DNA of 64,000 nt from Eustoma russellianum (GCA_036186865.1 AP025067.1:10840840-10904839), one strand, 5' to 3'. Counted from the stretch's first letter, positions 32,166 to 44,348 are shown. Numbers and translations are program-made. Notes: generated by a model not told the origin, from the letters alone.

Positions 32166-34985
32166 ATGGGAGATCATTTTGTTCTGCTGGTTGATCGCCT
32201 GATCACTGAGTCGACTTTGGAAGCTGCGATCGAAAGCAGCAAACTTGCGAAACAAAAGCTGTCCACAAACATTGATGAACATTCTTCTGATTCATCATCC
32301 AAAGATTCTGGAGCTGATTTGTCTCCTAGAAAAAGAGTAGAATGCAGGATCTGTCAAGATGAGGATTGGGATTCAAATATGGAGACACCTTGCTCCTGCT
32401 GTGGTAGTTTGAAGGTTGGTTAATTTCCTGCTGGCGTTGAATTGAATGTAATTGCTGTGCTGCCCGTTATGTTTTATTTAATGCTACATATTACCTGCAC
32501 ATCAAATTATCTTTTTCTTTTTCCGGCTTAGCTCATCATATATCAGCGGGAAAAGGTGGTTAAAAGATCAGCTCAGGTCATTTTATTGTTTTAGAGTTTG
32601 TTATAATCAGTTGTGTGCAAAAGAATCTGTTCGTCCACAGCAAGAAGATGGTATGAGCATGCGCAAAGGCATACTGCAGATGTACCTGTCAGACGGTGCA
32701 AGATAATGAATGAGGTGTATATTAAACGTTGGAGAGGGAGACCAAAAAAGACAGAGACACATAAGGAAAGGATATGACTTATATGACAATTTGGGAGCAT
32801 ATGATCAATGATAGAACACAGTAGAGACTGTTAATTCATGTAGCCGATGTCATATAGAAGATATAAGATTTAAGTGAGAATTTTAAATACTTAGGTTTTA
32901 ATCACGGTTGAGGTGATATGATAGTTTTGAAATGTGCGTATTCTAAAGGCTCATATTATGCATTATGTATTAAAAGACACACAAAGAGGATAGGATTTAG
33001 GCTACGACTAAAAAAAAGAAAAAGAAAAGTAAAACAAAAAGTAAATAAATAAAATAACACAAGAAAAACGATTAATCTATATAGCTGACTCTACACAGTA
33101 AGAAAAGGCTTAACTATTGTTGATGAATAGGCTCGAGTGTTGTTGTGGATGGATGTGAGTTATCAGGTAATATTTCTATGTAAGTGGACAAGTCTTGTGC
33201 ATAGTGTAAAAGGTTAAAAGAGGAACATGTTTAAATCTAAAAGGGTAAAATTCTAACAAGAGAAAATATGGATTAACAAAGAAGATTTGATATCATCTGT
33301 CCTGTCATTACCTTGTGGATTGCTTTTCCTGGAAGTTGATACTGCCTTCCAGTTGGGGGAATTATTCCCTTGTTATTGAACCATTGTTTTATCTTTATGA
33401 TTCTGATTTTCTGATTTGTGTTTGATGACTGTGTGCTCGAACTTTCTGTTAGTATGCTCATCGGCGATGTGTACAGAGGTGGTGCAATGAAAAGGGTGAC
33501 ACCATGTGTGAGATCTGCCACCAGGTGAGCTTTTCATATTTTGTGTTGTTTTCTTTTCAAATATCTTGAACAGAGTCCGGTTTAAAAAATTTCGCAAGCT
33601 CTTAACCTATATGGACATATTTATTATCATTTACGATGATTACTATCTACTTGAATGGCAGCATTTCCGACCAGATTATACAGCACCACCCCCTATCTTC
33701 CGACTTGGCCGTATTCCTATGAACTTCAGGTACTTCCTTCTCCCCTCTAGTGTGTTGAAATGTTTACATGCTAATACTTTTGGCTTCCAGCATGATTCAT
33801 ATGTTCTGAAACACTTGGGATATTTTGAATTCTTAGGGGAAACTGGGAAATTTCCAGAAGGGATCTGAATAATTCTCGCCTTATTACTATGGTTTCAACT
33901 GACGAAAGCCTCCTTGATCAAGAAGAGTATGCTGCCAGCTCTTCGAGAAGCATAATGTGCTGTCAATCAGTTGCTGCAATTGTAATCTCTCATCCCTGTC
34001 ACTTGGTCCCTTGTGTGTGTTTTTACATTTATGGAATTGACTAGACAATGGTTTTTGTGTGATTTGAATAATTTACTGCACGCTCTTGGTAGAAAGAAAT
34101 CATAAACGCATGGTTGCTTTTGTTGGACAGACTAAGAATTTCAAAGCTCACACTTAACAACAACAATATTGCCTCATTGCTTTAGAAGCTTCCGACTATG
34201 ACAGGGTATGTAGGTGTCGGATGTATGCAACCATATCCATGTGTTAGAAACACAAAGAGGTTGTTTCTCGATGATCCATAATGAAAATTGCGTCAAGCTG
34301 TGTCGATCAACTGTTACTTCACAATATAAGAAGCGTAGCCAACTTAGTGAGTAATTTTGCTTTATTCTATCATATTCTAAAGTTAGGGAAGAGTGTGTCC
34401 TTGACTCTTAAGACCTCTCTAAAATCTTGAATCTGTCTGCTTTCAGTTCTTATATAGCAGTTGAAGAATGAAACATGAATAAATGCTAAACCAACCTCCT
34501 AATTGTAGTCAACATATCACGTTATGATTCTTAGTTCTCATTCCCCCCCCCCCCCCCCCCCCACTCGGATTATTCTTTCTGCAGTTAATGGTTCTTCTAG
34601 TGCTCCAACATGCCCTTCCTATCATAGTAAATCATGCGGGCCGCTACTCTTTCCCATTGATCATGGTAAGGCAGCACCCGACCTTTCTGCAATTGGTAGA
34701 TTGGAATATATTTCATGTTGCGGTCTTCTGAATACCTTAATTGTTACTTGCAGTTATTACTTCTACGAATCGGTGGAATTGTTTTTCCAATCTACATCAT
34801 AATGAAAGTCGTCACTGGCATCCTCCGATATAGACAAAATAGGGTAAGTTTGATCTCCAAGGTCACTCCTAATCTGTTATTGGTTAAACTAATTATATTT
34901 ATGCTCATTGTTTGCGTTTGGACATCGGCAGGCCAACTTATCTCTTCCGTCGCCTCATGAAGTTGGCTCCGCGGCATTAGTATGA
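32166..34985 (+). CDS. RINGv (C4HC3) two-span membrane protein, probable E3 ubiquitin ligase
   Basis: Seven coding exons: 32166-32414, 33453-33524, 33662-33729, 33837-33981, 34585-34665, 34754-34843 and 34932-34985. All introns have GT..AG ends and the phases join, giving 252 residues. The start MGDHFVLLVDRL is characteristic of a plant RING/FYVE/PHD-type family (DUF3675). The RINGv zinc ligands are C60, C63, C76, C78, H86, C89, C102 and C105. Exons 5 and 6 code two hydrophobic spans (about residues 179-195 and 206-222), followed by a basic RYRQNR. Family members of this kind pass ubiquitin to targets at membranes. Substrate and membrane are not known. Length is normal for the family and no defect is seen. 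It converges on the gene at 37404-39750. Confidence 0.9.
32610..33140 (+). mobile_element. LINE remnant (RTE-like) in intron 1 of the RINGv gene
   Basis: The plus strand near 32648-32755 reads RWYEHAQRHTADVPVRRC and RWRGRPKKT. This matches the conserved end of plant RTE-type LINE reverse transcriptases, and an IHVAD-like block follows at 32835. The 3' end near 33085-33125 has GCTGACTCTACACAGTAAGA, AAAGGCTTA and ATTGTTGATG, the usual close of such elements. It is heavily decayed. Confidence 0.6.
34135..34285 (-). mobile_element. tRNA-derived SINE fragment in intron 4 of the RINGv gene
   Basis: On the minus strand it reads AAACAACCTCTTTGTG, then ATGGTTGCATACATCCGAC, ending TTGTTGTTGTTAA. The order of words fits the Au/TS-like SINE body seen at 40198-40440. 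The tRNA-related head is not clear. Confidence 0.5.
34542..34562. repeat. Poly-C tract in intron 4 of the RINGv gene
   Basis: About 20 consecutive C bases lie about 20 bases upstream of the exon 5 acceptor. The exact length is likely to be uncertain in any assembly. Confidence 0.9.
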
Positions 34986-37403
34986 CGCGATCTGAAGAGC
35001 TCATTTCCCGGTACTAGTAGATATTAGCATTACATTCTCGTGGTACTTATTGAACATCAATGGATTCGCGATCCAAGAGTTTCAGAAATGACAAAAAGAT
35101 GTCATAGTACAGGGAGAAAGGCACAAACCAAAGACAAGTGTGGGCTATTGTTCGGTGTTGGATTGGATTTGCATGCTTCTGCAAGTCTACCTCATGAAAG
35201 CTCCTTGCTAGTCAAGAAATGGTGCGTCAACATAATATACGTACTTTCTCCCATGTGTGCTGCTCCTTTTCCGTGTTCTTTGCACTGGGGTGCAGCCTGC
35301 TAGAACATTGTATGTAAACATCGTCATGTACAGAATCGCGCTTTTTTCTTCTAGAACTGCAAGTCCATGTAGGTTTTTGAATTCTATCAATCAGAGATTG
35401 TTTCCTGTTCTGCCTGCTATGTTATTACTATCGTTTTAAGCTGAAAACAGCTATACTTGACAACCGCCATGGGCGGAGATGAAGGGCTGTGAATCTTTTC
35501 CTTTTTTTTTTTGGGTACTATGTGAAATCTTGCATTCATTCTAAGGCATCTTTTAGCAAAATAATGCATCCCTGCCTCACATGACATATGATGCAGCTGC
35601 GCATCAATATGCACCTCTTTGAAAGATAGGTTTTGGTTAAGGTTAGAAGAAACTTGAAACTAAGAGTGTAACCAGTCATGTCAAAGGAGTGATTCTATCT
35701 AACTGTGGAATTGGTTAGTGAAGTGTGTCAGATAACCATATAAATATCCTTAGCATTCTTAGAGTGATTCTACTAAACTGTGGATCCAAAAGTACCGTGG
35801 TGATACTTTTCAGTAAATTGACTTGTCCTAAACTTCAACATTTTGCGTAAAGGACGTTCTATGTACACTAGACTCTCTTGTTTGCGGAGGGTTAAAATAA
35901 ATACTTCAACATTTTGCTTATGTTGGAAAAGTAGATACTTCGTTTGCTTTGAATGAAAATATTCCTAAAAACACTGAAAGAGGCACTGTAAGTCTGTGAG
36001 AACTTATAAACTAGGCCGAGACAATCATAATGCTTTCTCTGGATTTGGTCGCTTCTGGAGACATGGATAGTTCTGGCCCTTTGGAATTGCCTTCATCATG
36101 CAAGATGAAGCTTAATGCAGATGGTAAAGGATGATGGCAGAAGAAATTTTCCGGGACATCTGACAATTAAAAAGCATGTAGTGAGCCCTAGACAGATACA
36201 AATGCCGATACTAGCTGACGTATTCGCAAAGATGGCGAAGACAGGGAGGAGAATGTTGTGAAAATTGTATCTAATTTTCAGCTGTGTCTGATTTGTTGCC
36301 TCTCAACCGTGCAGCCGAAGGTTTAGTAAGGGTTCTTTATGTGAAGAGTTCAATTAGTTCATTTCATGCGATAAAACTCATAAAAGAAGAAAGTTGAATT
36401 TGAGGTATAAATATGGAAGAAAGTTGGAGATTTAGAAAGTGAAAATACCAACAAGCGGGACAGAAAGCGCATGTCAAAGAGAAGGATAGATAAACGAGAC
36501 CACATCTAGACATAGATACAAAAACTATGATTCACCAACGCAATCTTTGCAGCGTGAGCTAGATGACAAATAAAAGTGAAAAATCTATCGAATCAACTTC
36601 AATCTTTGTAGCATGAGCTAGATGAAAAATGAGCAAGTGGAAAATCTATTTTATCTTATTCAATCAAAGTAGAGTGAGCTAAACGAAAAAGTAGCAAGTG
36701 AAAAATCTACTGAATCAACATCAAGATACGTAGGTTTTCGTATTTCTTTTTATCTTTCATTGATGATAGGAGATAGACTGAATTCAAATAATCCGTAAGA
36801 TAACCAGATGGATGGGATTGACAAACCTATTGAAACCCATAAGGCTGGAAAGAACCTTATAGGCCAGACTGCCAACAAAGCTTGTAGCCGCAAATGGAAC
36901 GCTGTAATTCATTGAAGACTGCTAGTATTTCAAGGCTGAAAATAGCATTGTGTACTTGTGTTATCCAGTAGTAGTATTGAAAGCTATAAGCCGCAAAGAT
37001 TCATACATTTCTTATAGCAGTGGAATGAAGCTCTTGACATGTCATTTTCCAGTACAGGGCTTGGACTGAAATCTAAATATTGGCATTATAGAAAGGTTCT
37101 TAATAATTAACAGTAATAGCAAAAAGCCAAAAATATACTGCACTTTTTTCTGAAATTTGCATTGCTAAAGTGTAACCAGCATGAAGTGAATATTCTATAG
37201 TTGATATACTAATTCTATATTAGTCCAAGTTTCTTGATTCTTTTGGTCATTGACTTCAAGATGCTGTTTTTTCAAGCATAAGATAATTTATCATCTACTC
37301 CACAGCCACTGCTGCAATTAACATGTGGAAAATTCCAAAAACGTACCTTGTATGCTGACAAGCTTTCCATGTATAGCATTTTCAAGTCGAAAATTTACAA
37401 TAG
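34986..37403. other. 3' flank of RINGv gene and spacer to the convergent gene
   Basis: The RINGv 3' UTR should occupy the first few hundred bases. No other coding region is supported. At 36080-36250 weak readings (KMKLNADG, then LADVFAKM) may come from an old retroelement. I saw no PHD-finger coding sequence on the minus strand, although this is where it would be expected for the next gene. Confidence 0.5.
36535..36722. repeat. Three tandem copies of a ~60-bp repeat
   Basis: Units share the words CAATCTTTG(C/T)AGC, GTGAGCTAGATGA and GTGAAAAATCTA near 36540, 36600 and 36660. The third unit is diverged (CAATCAAAGTAGAGTGAGCTAAACG). Confidence 0.8.
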
Positions 37404-39750
37404 TCATGTTCTTGAGGGTCCTTCATATCTTAGCTTGGTGTCCAAGTCCAATCCATTACCTCTCACCCAAACAAGATCACCATGCTTAAAGGTGCTAGAC
37501 AACACTTTATCATCTTCTGCTGCCTTCAGACCTCCAATTTGGCTGACTACAAATTTGTCCATAATACAGTAAGTCTCTCTTAATGCACATTGAACTACAC
37601 TCTTTAGCTCGCTTATCATCATTGAAGATTCGACCTCCACAACCACACCTGGCGATAAGGGCCTTGTTAACTCTGTCTCTAGCTCTTCAAAACTAGGCAA
37701 TACCTTGCATGTTAATGTCATTAAGTGATCTGCTTTTTGTTCCCTGATCAACCATTCTTTCTCAAAATGCTTGCAGTCCATGAGAATCTCAGTTGCTATA
37801 CTTATTGCATCTGATTTCGTGTTACCATATAGCAGAGTTCTGTAAAGAAACAGAAGATCCTCGTAAACTTCTTCTCCTGAATAAGTTTTCATGCATGGTG
37901 ACAATCCATTTTCTTCTACAAAGCCTTTTTCAGGAATGTCTTGAATGACAACCTTGACTCTTTTAGTGGATGCACTTCTAGAGCTACAGATAATTTTGCT
38001 TCCAGTTTTTGAAATGCTCAACGAGTTCAGTACATAATCAGTAAGTTTCTTGTCTCCAATGCATTCCCTAACTTTGTTATGCAACTCCAGCTGTGAAATG
38101 GGGTGATCTCCAAAACCAGATCTGAAAATCTCAAAAGCCTGTTGGGCTGCACGCTCCACAGTCTGAACGGGCCATACGCAATCTAGAGCAATAGGACATA
38201 CAACTCCATCTTGCTCCTCTCCTTCACTGATACGTTCATGAATCCTGAACTCAACTCTCCTGGTCAATGAATTAATTGAACGGCGAATAACATGGTTCCC
38301 CATCGTAAAGCAGGAAATGGATTTCAGAACAAAGTCAATTAAACCAGTGTCTCCTACACATTTTCTTGTCTCCTCGCGCAACATGTGCCTGGAAACCCCA
38401 AAGTATCCATCCCCATTAGACTTGTTTGTTTTCAACAGATTCCCAATTACCATCAGCACTTGCTCAATCCTCCTTGCAGGCCACCTGCACTTTTTGGAAA
38501 GGGAGACTGCTAATGAACTAAATTTGACTGGCCCACAATTTTCCAGTTGTTTCAGATCATCTTCAATTACTCTGCCTGAAATTTCACTGAAATTTACTTT
38601 CCTGAAGCTGAATCCAAGCAAAAATTTAAACAAAACTCCAACTGTGATCAAAGATGTCTTGCTCATAATTCTATACTTGTTCATGATCTTTTTTAATCTT
38701 TTTCCTTTTAAATCACTCCTAAGATAATCAATCATCTTATAAAGATCTAATGAGCTTAAATATTTGGTTGCTGCTTCAACATCCTCCTTCGCAACTCCAA
38801 AGTTTGCTTTGTTTAACATTAACCTGTAACCCCATCTACCAAACCTTGTTTGCCCGAATGCAAGACCATGAAGCAATCTCAAGTCCATTGATCCCTTCTT
38901 GAAACAGTCGAAAACCGAGATTTTCCTGCAAAAGTCTCTTCAAATATCAGATCTCAAAGAATCAAAACAATACACCCAAAAATTGGAAATTAAAACCAAT
39001 TGTTCATCAGAACCTTATATTCAAAAGGTTGCAGATCCGATCCCAGAAGTTCATCACATCAGTTTCACTCTCACTGAAAAAGCCTATTTCTTCTTTTAGT
39101 CCGTTGATGCATATTAAATGCCCAAATCCATTTCCATGAATCAAGCCATGAAGAATATGAGATCGAACTTCTGAGAATTTCACCTCCAACGGCTTATTCC
39201 AACGATCTCTTGCAGGAATTATCATATGATGTTTGCTTTTAGAAACAAAATGATGACCCCATCCTACAAAAACAGCAAAACTAACGTAATCAAAAGTTCA
39301 AACCCTCTGAAAATTATCAAATACATATTTCAAAACATAACGCTGAACTAAAATAAGAGCATTAACTATGACTAGAAAATAATCAAAGGCCAAATGAAAT
39401 TTGAATTTCGGAAGCAAAAATTGAATTAAAGAACTCGATTTTTGATTACCCGCGTGTTGACAGTGACCGCAGAAAGGATTCATGGAATCGTAAACGGACT
39501 CTTCAATTATTAACAGAGGAAAAACATCATCGTTTTGCTCTTTGATGAAAAAAATCGACCAGATGTTCATTCCAGAAACCTTATAATCTACGATTTCCGC
39601 ATACTCTTGAAGAAACCATCTGATGGTGTCTCTAAATTGGCTATGATCTATAGAATTTAATGAACTTGGGATGCCAAAGCTATCGAAATTAAAAATCATA
39701 CGGGGTCTAGTCTGAATATTTTCTGAGGGTTCAGAGACAGTTGAAGCCAT
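37404..39750 (-). CDS. MS1/MMD1-like (PHD-finger family) protein lacking the PHD finger
   Basis: Three exons on the minus strand: 39450-39750, 39014-39263 and 37404-38925. GT..AG introns join in phase and give 690 residues if the start is ATG 39748-39750; an upstream in-frame ATG at 39784-39786 would add 12 residues. The family is shown by GWGHHFVSKSKHHMIIPA, HGLIHGNGFGHLICING, MDLRLLHGLAFGQTRFGRWGYRL, two RWP/TVER..CIGD..L.D(F/Y)VL repeats in the middle, and YCIMDKFVVSQIGGL. Relatives are nuclear regulators of male meiosis and tapetum (MS1, MMD1) and end in a PHD finger of about 50-60 residues. Here a stop follows RYEGPSRT, just where that finger should start, and the finger is not seen downstream. 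Whether this copy is functional is unknown. Confidence 0.85.
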
Positions 39751-39786
39751 CAGAGAACACGAAAACAAAACCGTAAGAAAATTCAA

Positions 39787-40197
39787 ATTCTTGAGGCTAA
39801 AGAAAGGTTTGTGCGTTTTGTGGCTTTGTAATGTTGGCGCCTGGAATGTGAAGCAATGACATGGGGTATGTAAACTGACGTTTTTGGCCTTGTGTTGGCG
39901 GGAAAAAAGGGGAGTGGAAAGATATGAAGTTGAGGGTAGCCATGGGAATTAAAATTTATAGTGGATAAATATGGAAGATTATATTGATCTCCTTTTCCGA
40001 GTTGATTTAGAAAAATGCAAGGCACGCTTAAGGTATGATGTGTGGAGAACACCAACGGCTTGCAAAGGCTTGCTTGGTTGGCCAATTGAAAAAGTAAGAA
40101 AAGATGATTTGTAGAAAATTATGAAATTTACTATTTTTTTGATAATATTCTCCATTTCTGAAATTTCTTTTTTTTTCCTACGGGAATTTCGACATAG
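39787..40197. other. Upstream region of the MS1/MMD1-like gene
   Basis: No coding support. A 100-codon minus frame at 39783-40085 shows no family resemblance and overlaps the expected 5' UTR and promoter. Confidence 0.5.
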
Positions 40198-40440
40198 TAG
40201 AAAAAAAGTTGTTTTCGGTGCACTATGTTCTCACGTTTGTGTAGAGTCTGGAAAAGGGCCAGATCGCTTTGCGATCTGATGTACGCAGTCTTTTCTTACA
40301 ATTTGTACAAGAGGCTGTTTCCGCGGCTTAAACCCGTGAACTCAAAGTCGCAAAACAACCTTACCAGTTGCTCCAAGACCCGCACTCTCGCATACCGTGG
40401 TTACATGAAACTTTCTAGCCTCTACGGGAGACTCTCCCAA
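40198..40440 (-). mobile_element. tRNA-derived SINE, Au-like, best preserved copy
   Basis: On the minus strand it reads box A-like GGAGCAACTGGTAAGG, then box B-like GAGTTCACGGGTTTAAGCC, then GGAAACAGCCTCTTGTACAA, GACTGCGTACATCAGATCG, the hairpin GATCGCAAAGCGATC and CCCTTTTCCAGAC. These are the Au/TS-type SINE words in the right order. Confidence 0.8.
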
Positions 40441-41063
40441 AGTCTAAACCGAATAAAATTACATGAACGCAATATGAATTAAATGCTACAAACGGCATAA
40501 AATGCGATATATGAAAAAGTAATGCATAATCAATCAGATAAAGCGTGTAAAATGTAAGCGCCATGTCAGAGTTGGCCAGAGTAAGTATTGTTGCCGCCAT
40601 TGTCAAGGTCGCCAAGCAATGTATCCCAGAGAACATATAAGGGGTTATGAACAGTATATCCAAAAAAATCACATGGTAAGTAATAGGAAAAAGACCAAAA
40701 GAGTACCCGGGTTGTCCGTAGCCTAACTGGCACAGGCAACAACAGGAAATGGGGGCCAAGCCAGCAGTGTCCTTCGTGTCCCCAACCTGCGAAGAACCGT
40801 TGAGCTCGCACGGATGGCGATCCAAGACTAGTACTCATGAAAAGAACACATAGTTATCCGGGGCAAAAATAATATGACCAAGTACGAAGCATATATAGCA
40901 TGTGAGAAAAAGAGTGAGATCATACCAATGCTGCCTGCATCAAATAGTGATACAAGCAACAACAGTGCATTGCGGGCAACCCAAGTGGGAAAGCTACGAT
41001 CATGGTCGCTGGTAGGTAGCGATTCTCCGATGCTACGAAAGACCATGGGGCTCAAGTGTCCAT
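40441..41063 (-). repeat. Unidentified degenerate repeat, target of element D
   Basis: Minus-strand blocks near 41010-40880 and 40790-40640 look like diverged copies of one unit, sharing words such as TGTTGTTGC(C/T)TGT, CAGGCAGC or CAGTTAGGC, and GGATA(A/T)(A/C)CT. A third copy lies beyond element D at 48581-48401. Long minus frames with hydrophobic residues exist (40415-40825 and 40828-41085), but I cannot assign a family and no splice structure is evident. Confidence 0.45.
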
Positions 41064-42467
41064 TGTAGGATCTGCAAGGCACCACCAGAAGGGAGAGGGG
41101 GGTTGAATAGTAGATGCGAAAAATGTGATTTTTAAAATAGTTTTAAACCAAAAACCCAACTTCTGAAAACAGTTTCTGCAGGACCAGTCTTAAACCGTTT
41201 TGAAAACTAGGTTGCAGGTCTTCACAAATTCTGAAATTTGGAGAGAACTTAGCCATAGATGTTATGAGTATCTCCTAAAAATTTCAGATTTAAATTCAAC
41301 CTCTAACCCCTTGAAAATTTGTTGGTGGTCAGATTACGTAAATCTGCCAGAACTGGTAGTCTGTTTTGAAAAATGAATTCCTATTTGTCCTTAACTCCAA
41401 ATGCTCTGAAAATTTAGAGACTAACCCCTTATAAGTTGTATTTAAATGAGTTGAAATAGTTTTGAAAAATTCTTTTGGGAAGTTAGTCAAATACGATCAA
41501 AGTCTCAACCTTTGCAAGCCTGAAAATCAGACTGCACTAGTCTCAGAACTTTAGACGTTTGGATGACTTATATTTATCCAAAAGGGTTGAAACTTGTGCC
41601 AAATTAACTTGAAGACGTGTGTCTATGATTCTGTAAAGTTTCGTAATTTTTAAAATTCGTTTACTATTTTTACGAACGTGATCAAAAATGATAAACAGTG
41701 CTGAAACTGAAAGTAAGTGCTGAAAGTAAATGACACCAAGAATTTTATACTGGTTCGGTTATAAACAACCTACTCCAGTCTTCGAGGACACCTTCCTCGG
41801 TTCACACTAATCACCAAACACAAAATAACACCTTACCACAGGGTTTATGGAGTTACACACCAACTCCAACCCTTTACAAACCTTGTATGAGTATACAATT
41901 GTCACGAACACCACCACCTCGCAAGTACAAGATTGATCACACCTTGATCAATCTTTTACAACAATGAAAAGAATATGTGGTGGTCTAGATGAAGCCTATT
42001 CAAGTATATAAATGTAAGTACAATAGGCTTTTAGAGAGAAGAAAGAAAGAAAGAGTAGAAAGAAGAAGTGGAAAACGTTTTCGATCTTTGAAACTTGTAA
42101 GCCTTGTCTTCTATTTTGTTTGTTCTCCTTCTTCTCATTTTATCCACATCTTGGCCACCCCCTATGCTTCTTCCCTTCTTGAAAATTATCTTCTAAGTCC
42201 TTGGAAGAGCATTTGGCATCATTGTGACATGTCTTTGCTTACTTGGCATCTTCTCATTGGATGATCATTAAACTTTTGCTTACTTGGCACTCATTGATTG
42301 GTAGGATGTTGTCATCACTTGATGATTAGGAAAATCTGAGAATACCACTTAAAACATGTGCCAAAATCATCATAAAATAGTTACCATAACTTCCAAGATC
42401 ATCACATAAATTAAGAAAGACAATATTTCTCCAAGAAGGAAGCAAAAAATCGGCCATAATGCTCATG

Positions 42468-42822
42468 CACATGCTGAAATTTCAGCATGTGTTACACTTG
42501 CTTCTTATTCAAAAATTTTCCAAGTTTACTTTGATTTAATCCAAGAATTCAATCACCATTTAGTATACAATATTCTCATCTTTTATGGAATAAAAATTAG
42601 ACACTAATAAGGCCTCAAAATCGGCCAAGATACATTACACACATGCTGAAATTTTCAGCATGTGTGATATTCAAGAATATCACTTTCTTTATTCCATAAA
42701 ATATTTAAAACACTTCCAAATTGTCTTCTAAGTAATCCACCTTAATCAAGACACAAAATATGGCTCATAATGGTGTAGAATTCGGCCAGCCTATTAGCAC
42801 ATGCTGAAATTTTCAGCATGTG
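42468..42822. repeat. Three-hairpin array in D left LTR
   Basis: Palindromes at 42468-42491 (perfect, 24 bases), 42638-42666 (14-base arms around one T) and 42798-42822 (12-base arms around one T). All use the arm ACATGCTGAAA and its complement. Spacing is 170 and 160 bases. A CGGCCA word stands before each. A half-site GCATGTGCTGAATTTT lies near 42975. Confidence 0.9.
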
Positions 42823-43713
42823 TTACAAATGTGGTATAAGTTTGAAATGTTACCTTGTGTAGCTCCTTCTTTTATGTCATCAACATTGTATGCTTCATTC
42901 TTGACCAATCAATATGCCAACAAGGCTCCACATAGGCTCCAACTCAGCTGTTTTAGGCGTATAGCATATATTGTGCATGTGCTGAATTTTATTTTTGGAA
43001 ACTTTGTAAAATAGTGCACATTTAATAATACACACATGGTATATCCCAATCAGCCCTTAATTGAATTTTCTAGAACACTTTAAGATGTATGAAATATGTA
43101 AAAAGTGTCTGGATACATGTTGTATGATGTGCGAAAAACGTTCCATGTGTTGTGTACGTAGAAAAACGAATTTTCGACGTTTATCATTTACCCGATTTTT
43201 CTCTAATTAAATTCCAAATTTTTGCACATGTTATATATATTATGTTACACATAATATACATAAATTAAACTTTAATATTCAGCACTTAGCTGATCTTAAA
43301 GTGGCACCTTACACATGTGACAAAATTGAAATTGGAATCTCCACAATTTGGCCTTAATGTGGGGTGATTTGTGTGTGCCAACATGGAATGATTTTATGGC
43401 TGTAAATATCATCATACCCACGAAATTTATGGACATTTTTGAGGTGTAGGGGCTGGCCATCTATTTATGGCAAGTACGTGACACGTTGGCGAAGTTTTGG
43501 TATTCGCCCGCTATGACAATTTTCGGTTTAGAACCTTTTAACGTGTCGTATTAAATTTGTCATCTCCATGACTTATATCATATGCTATAAGACCTGAATA
43601 TACTCATAAATATGAGTTAAGTATGGTGGTGTGACGTTAACGTACGTACGTAAAATATATAACGTGTCGGTAGTACGTTGGAATAAATGTGTATGTGCCT
43701 TTTTCAAAAAATC

Positions 43714-43715
<2 letters not shown>

Positions 43716-43748
<33 letters not shown>
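43716..43748. repeat. (AT)n microsatellite in D left LTR
   Basis: About 16 AT units. The right LTR copy at 48001-48042 has about 21, so the tract changed length after insertion. Confidence 0.9.
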
Positions 43749-43751
<3 letters not shown>

Positions 43752-44348
43752 AAGGCGTGTAAATGAGTGTGGGGAGGAGAGTGAAAGACTTTCCTTTCTT
43801 CACCTTGTTGCCTTTGTGCCTTGTCCAAATATTGCTTCCTTTAATGAACTACTTAGTTTAATTAACTAAGTACTTCACTTAATGAACTAGTTTAGTTTAT
43901 TAATGGTGGCACCTGAAAATAGTTCAAACACAACAAATTTTTGCCATTTGATGTAAGCTTTGAAGCTTCATGGCTCGTTAGTACGACAACATTATATATG
44001 AACTATATAAGGCAAGTTATATGCAATATGTCATGCATTTCTTTGTAACACGTTATTTAAATCATGCATTTTGAAATCACTCAAACCCCTTTTTCTCAAC
44101 AATCTCCCCCTTTTGATGAACCTACATACATGATTTAAATCTTGTCGCTCCCCTCCAATTGTGCTCAAATTCAAATTCAAATTTTGAATTCTCTCCCCCT
44201 TGATTTGTGCTATTTATCTTTCTCTCCCCCCTTAAATCATGCATTCTCTCCCCCTTTATTTTGGAAAGACAATCAAAAGTGCATGCAAAGATGAAAAAAA
44301 TCATGCATTTTAAATAGTATCAAATGCGCGTTCGTAAGGGTTATTTAT

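Larger units (their letters stand above)
41064..44101 (-). repeat. Element D 3' LTR (left)
   Basis: Aligns with 45350-48395. It contains three hairpins (see separate entry), an (AT)n run near 43717-43748, a CGTACGTACG palindrome near 43640, and pairs such as TTAGTTTAATTAACTAAG near 43855. Small open frames (41989-42264, 42820-43014) are not supported as genes. Confidence 0.9.

Noticed and set aside
36080..36250. Possible copia RNase H relic (KMKLNADG, LADVFAKM)
   Set aside because: Too short and in different frames; not enough to call an element.
40415..40838. Hydrophobic minus frames as a membrane protein gene
   Set aside because: Two overlapping frames, no start or splice support, and the DNA seems to be a degenerate repeat.
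42468..42822. Spaced repeats as a CRISPR array
   Set aside because: Eukaryotic LTR context, spacing about 160 bases, only three units, no cas genes.
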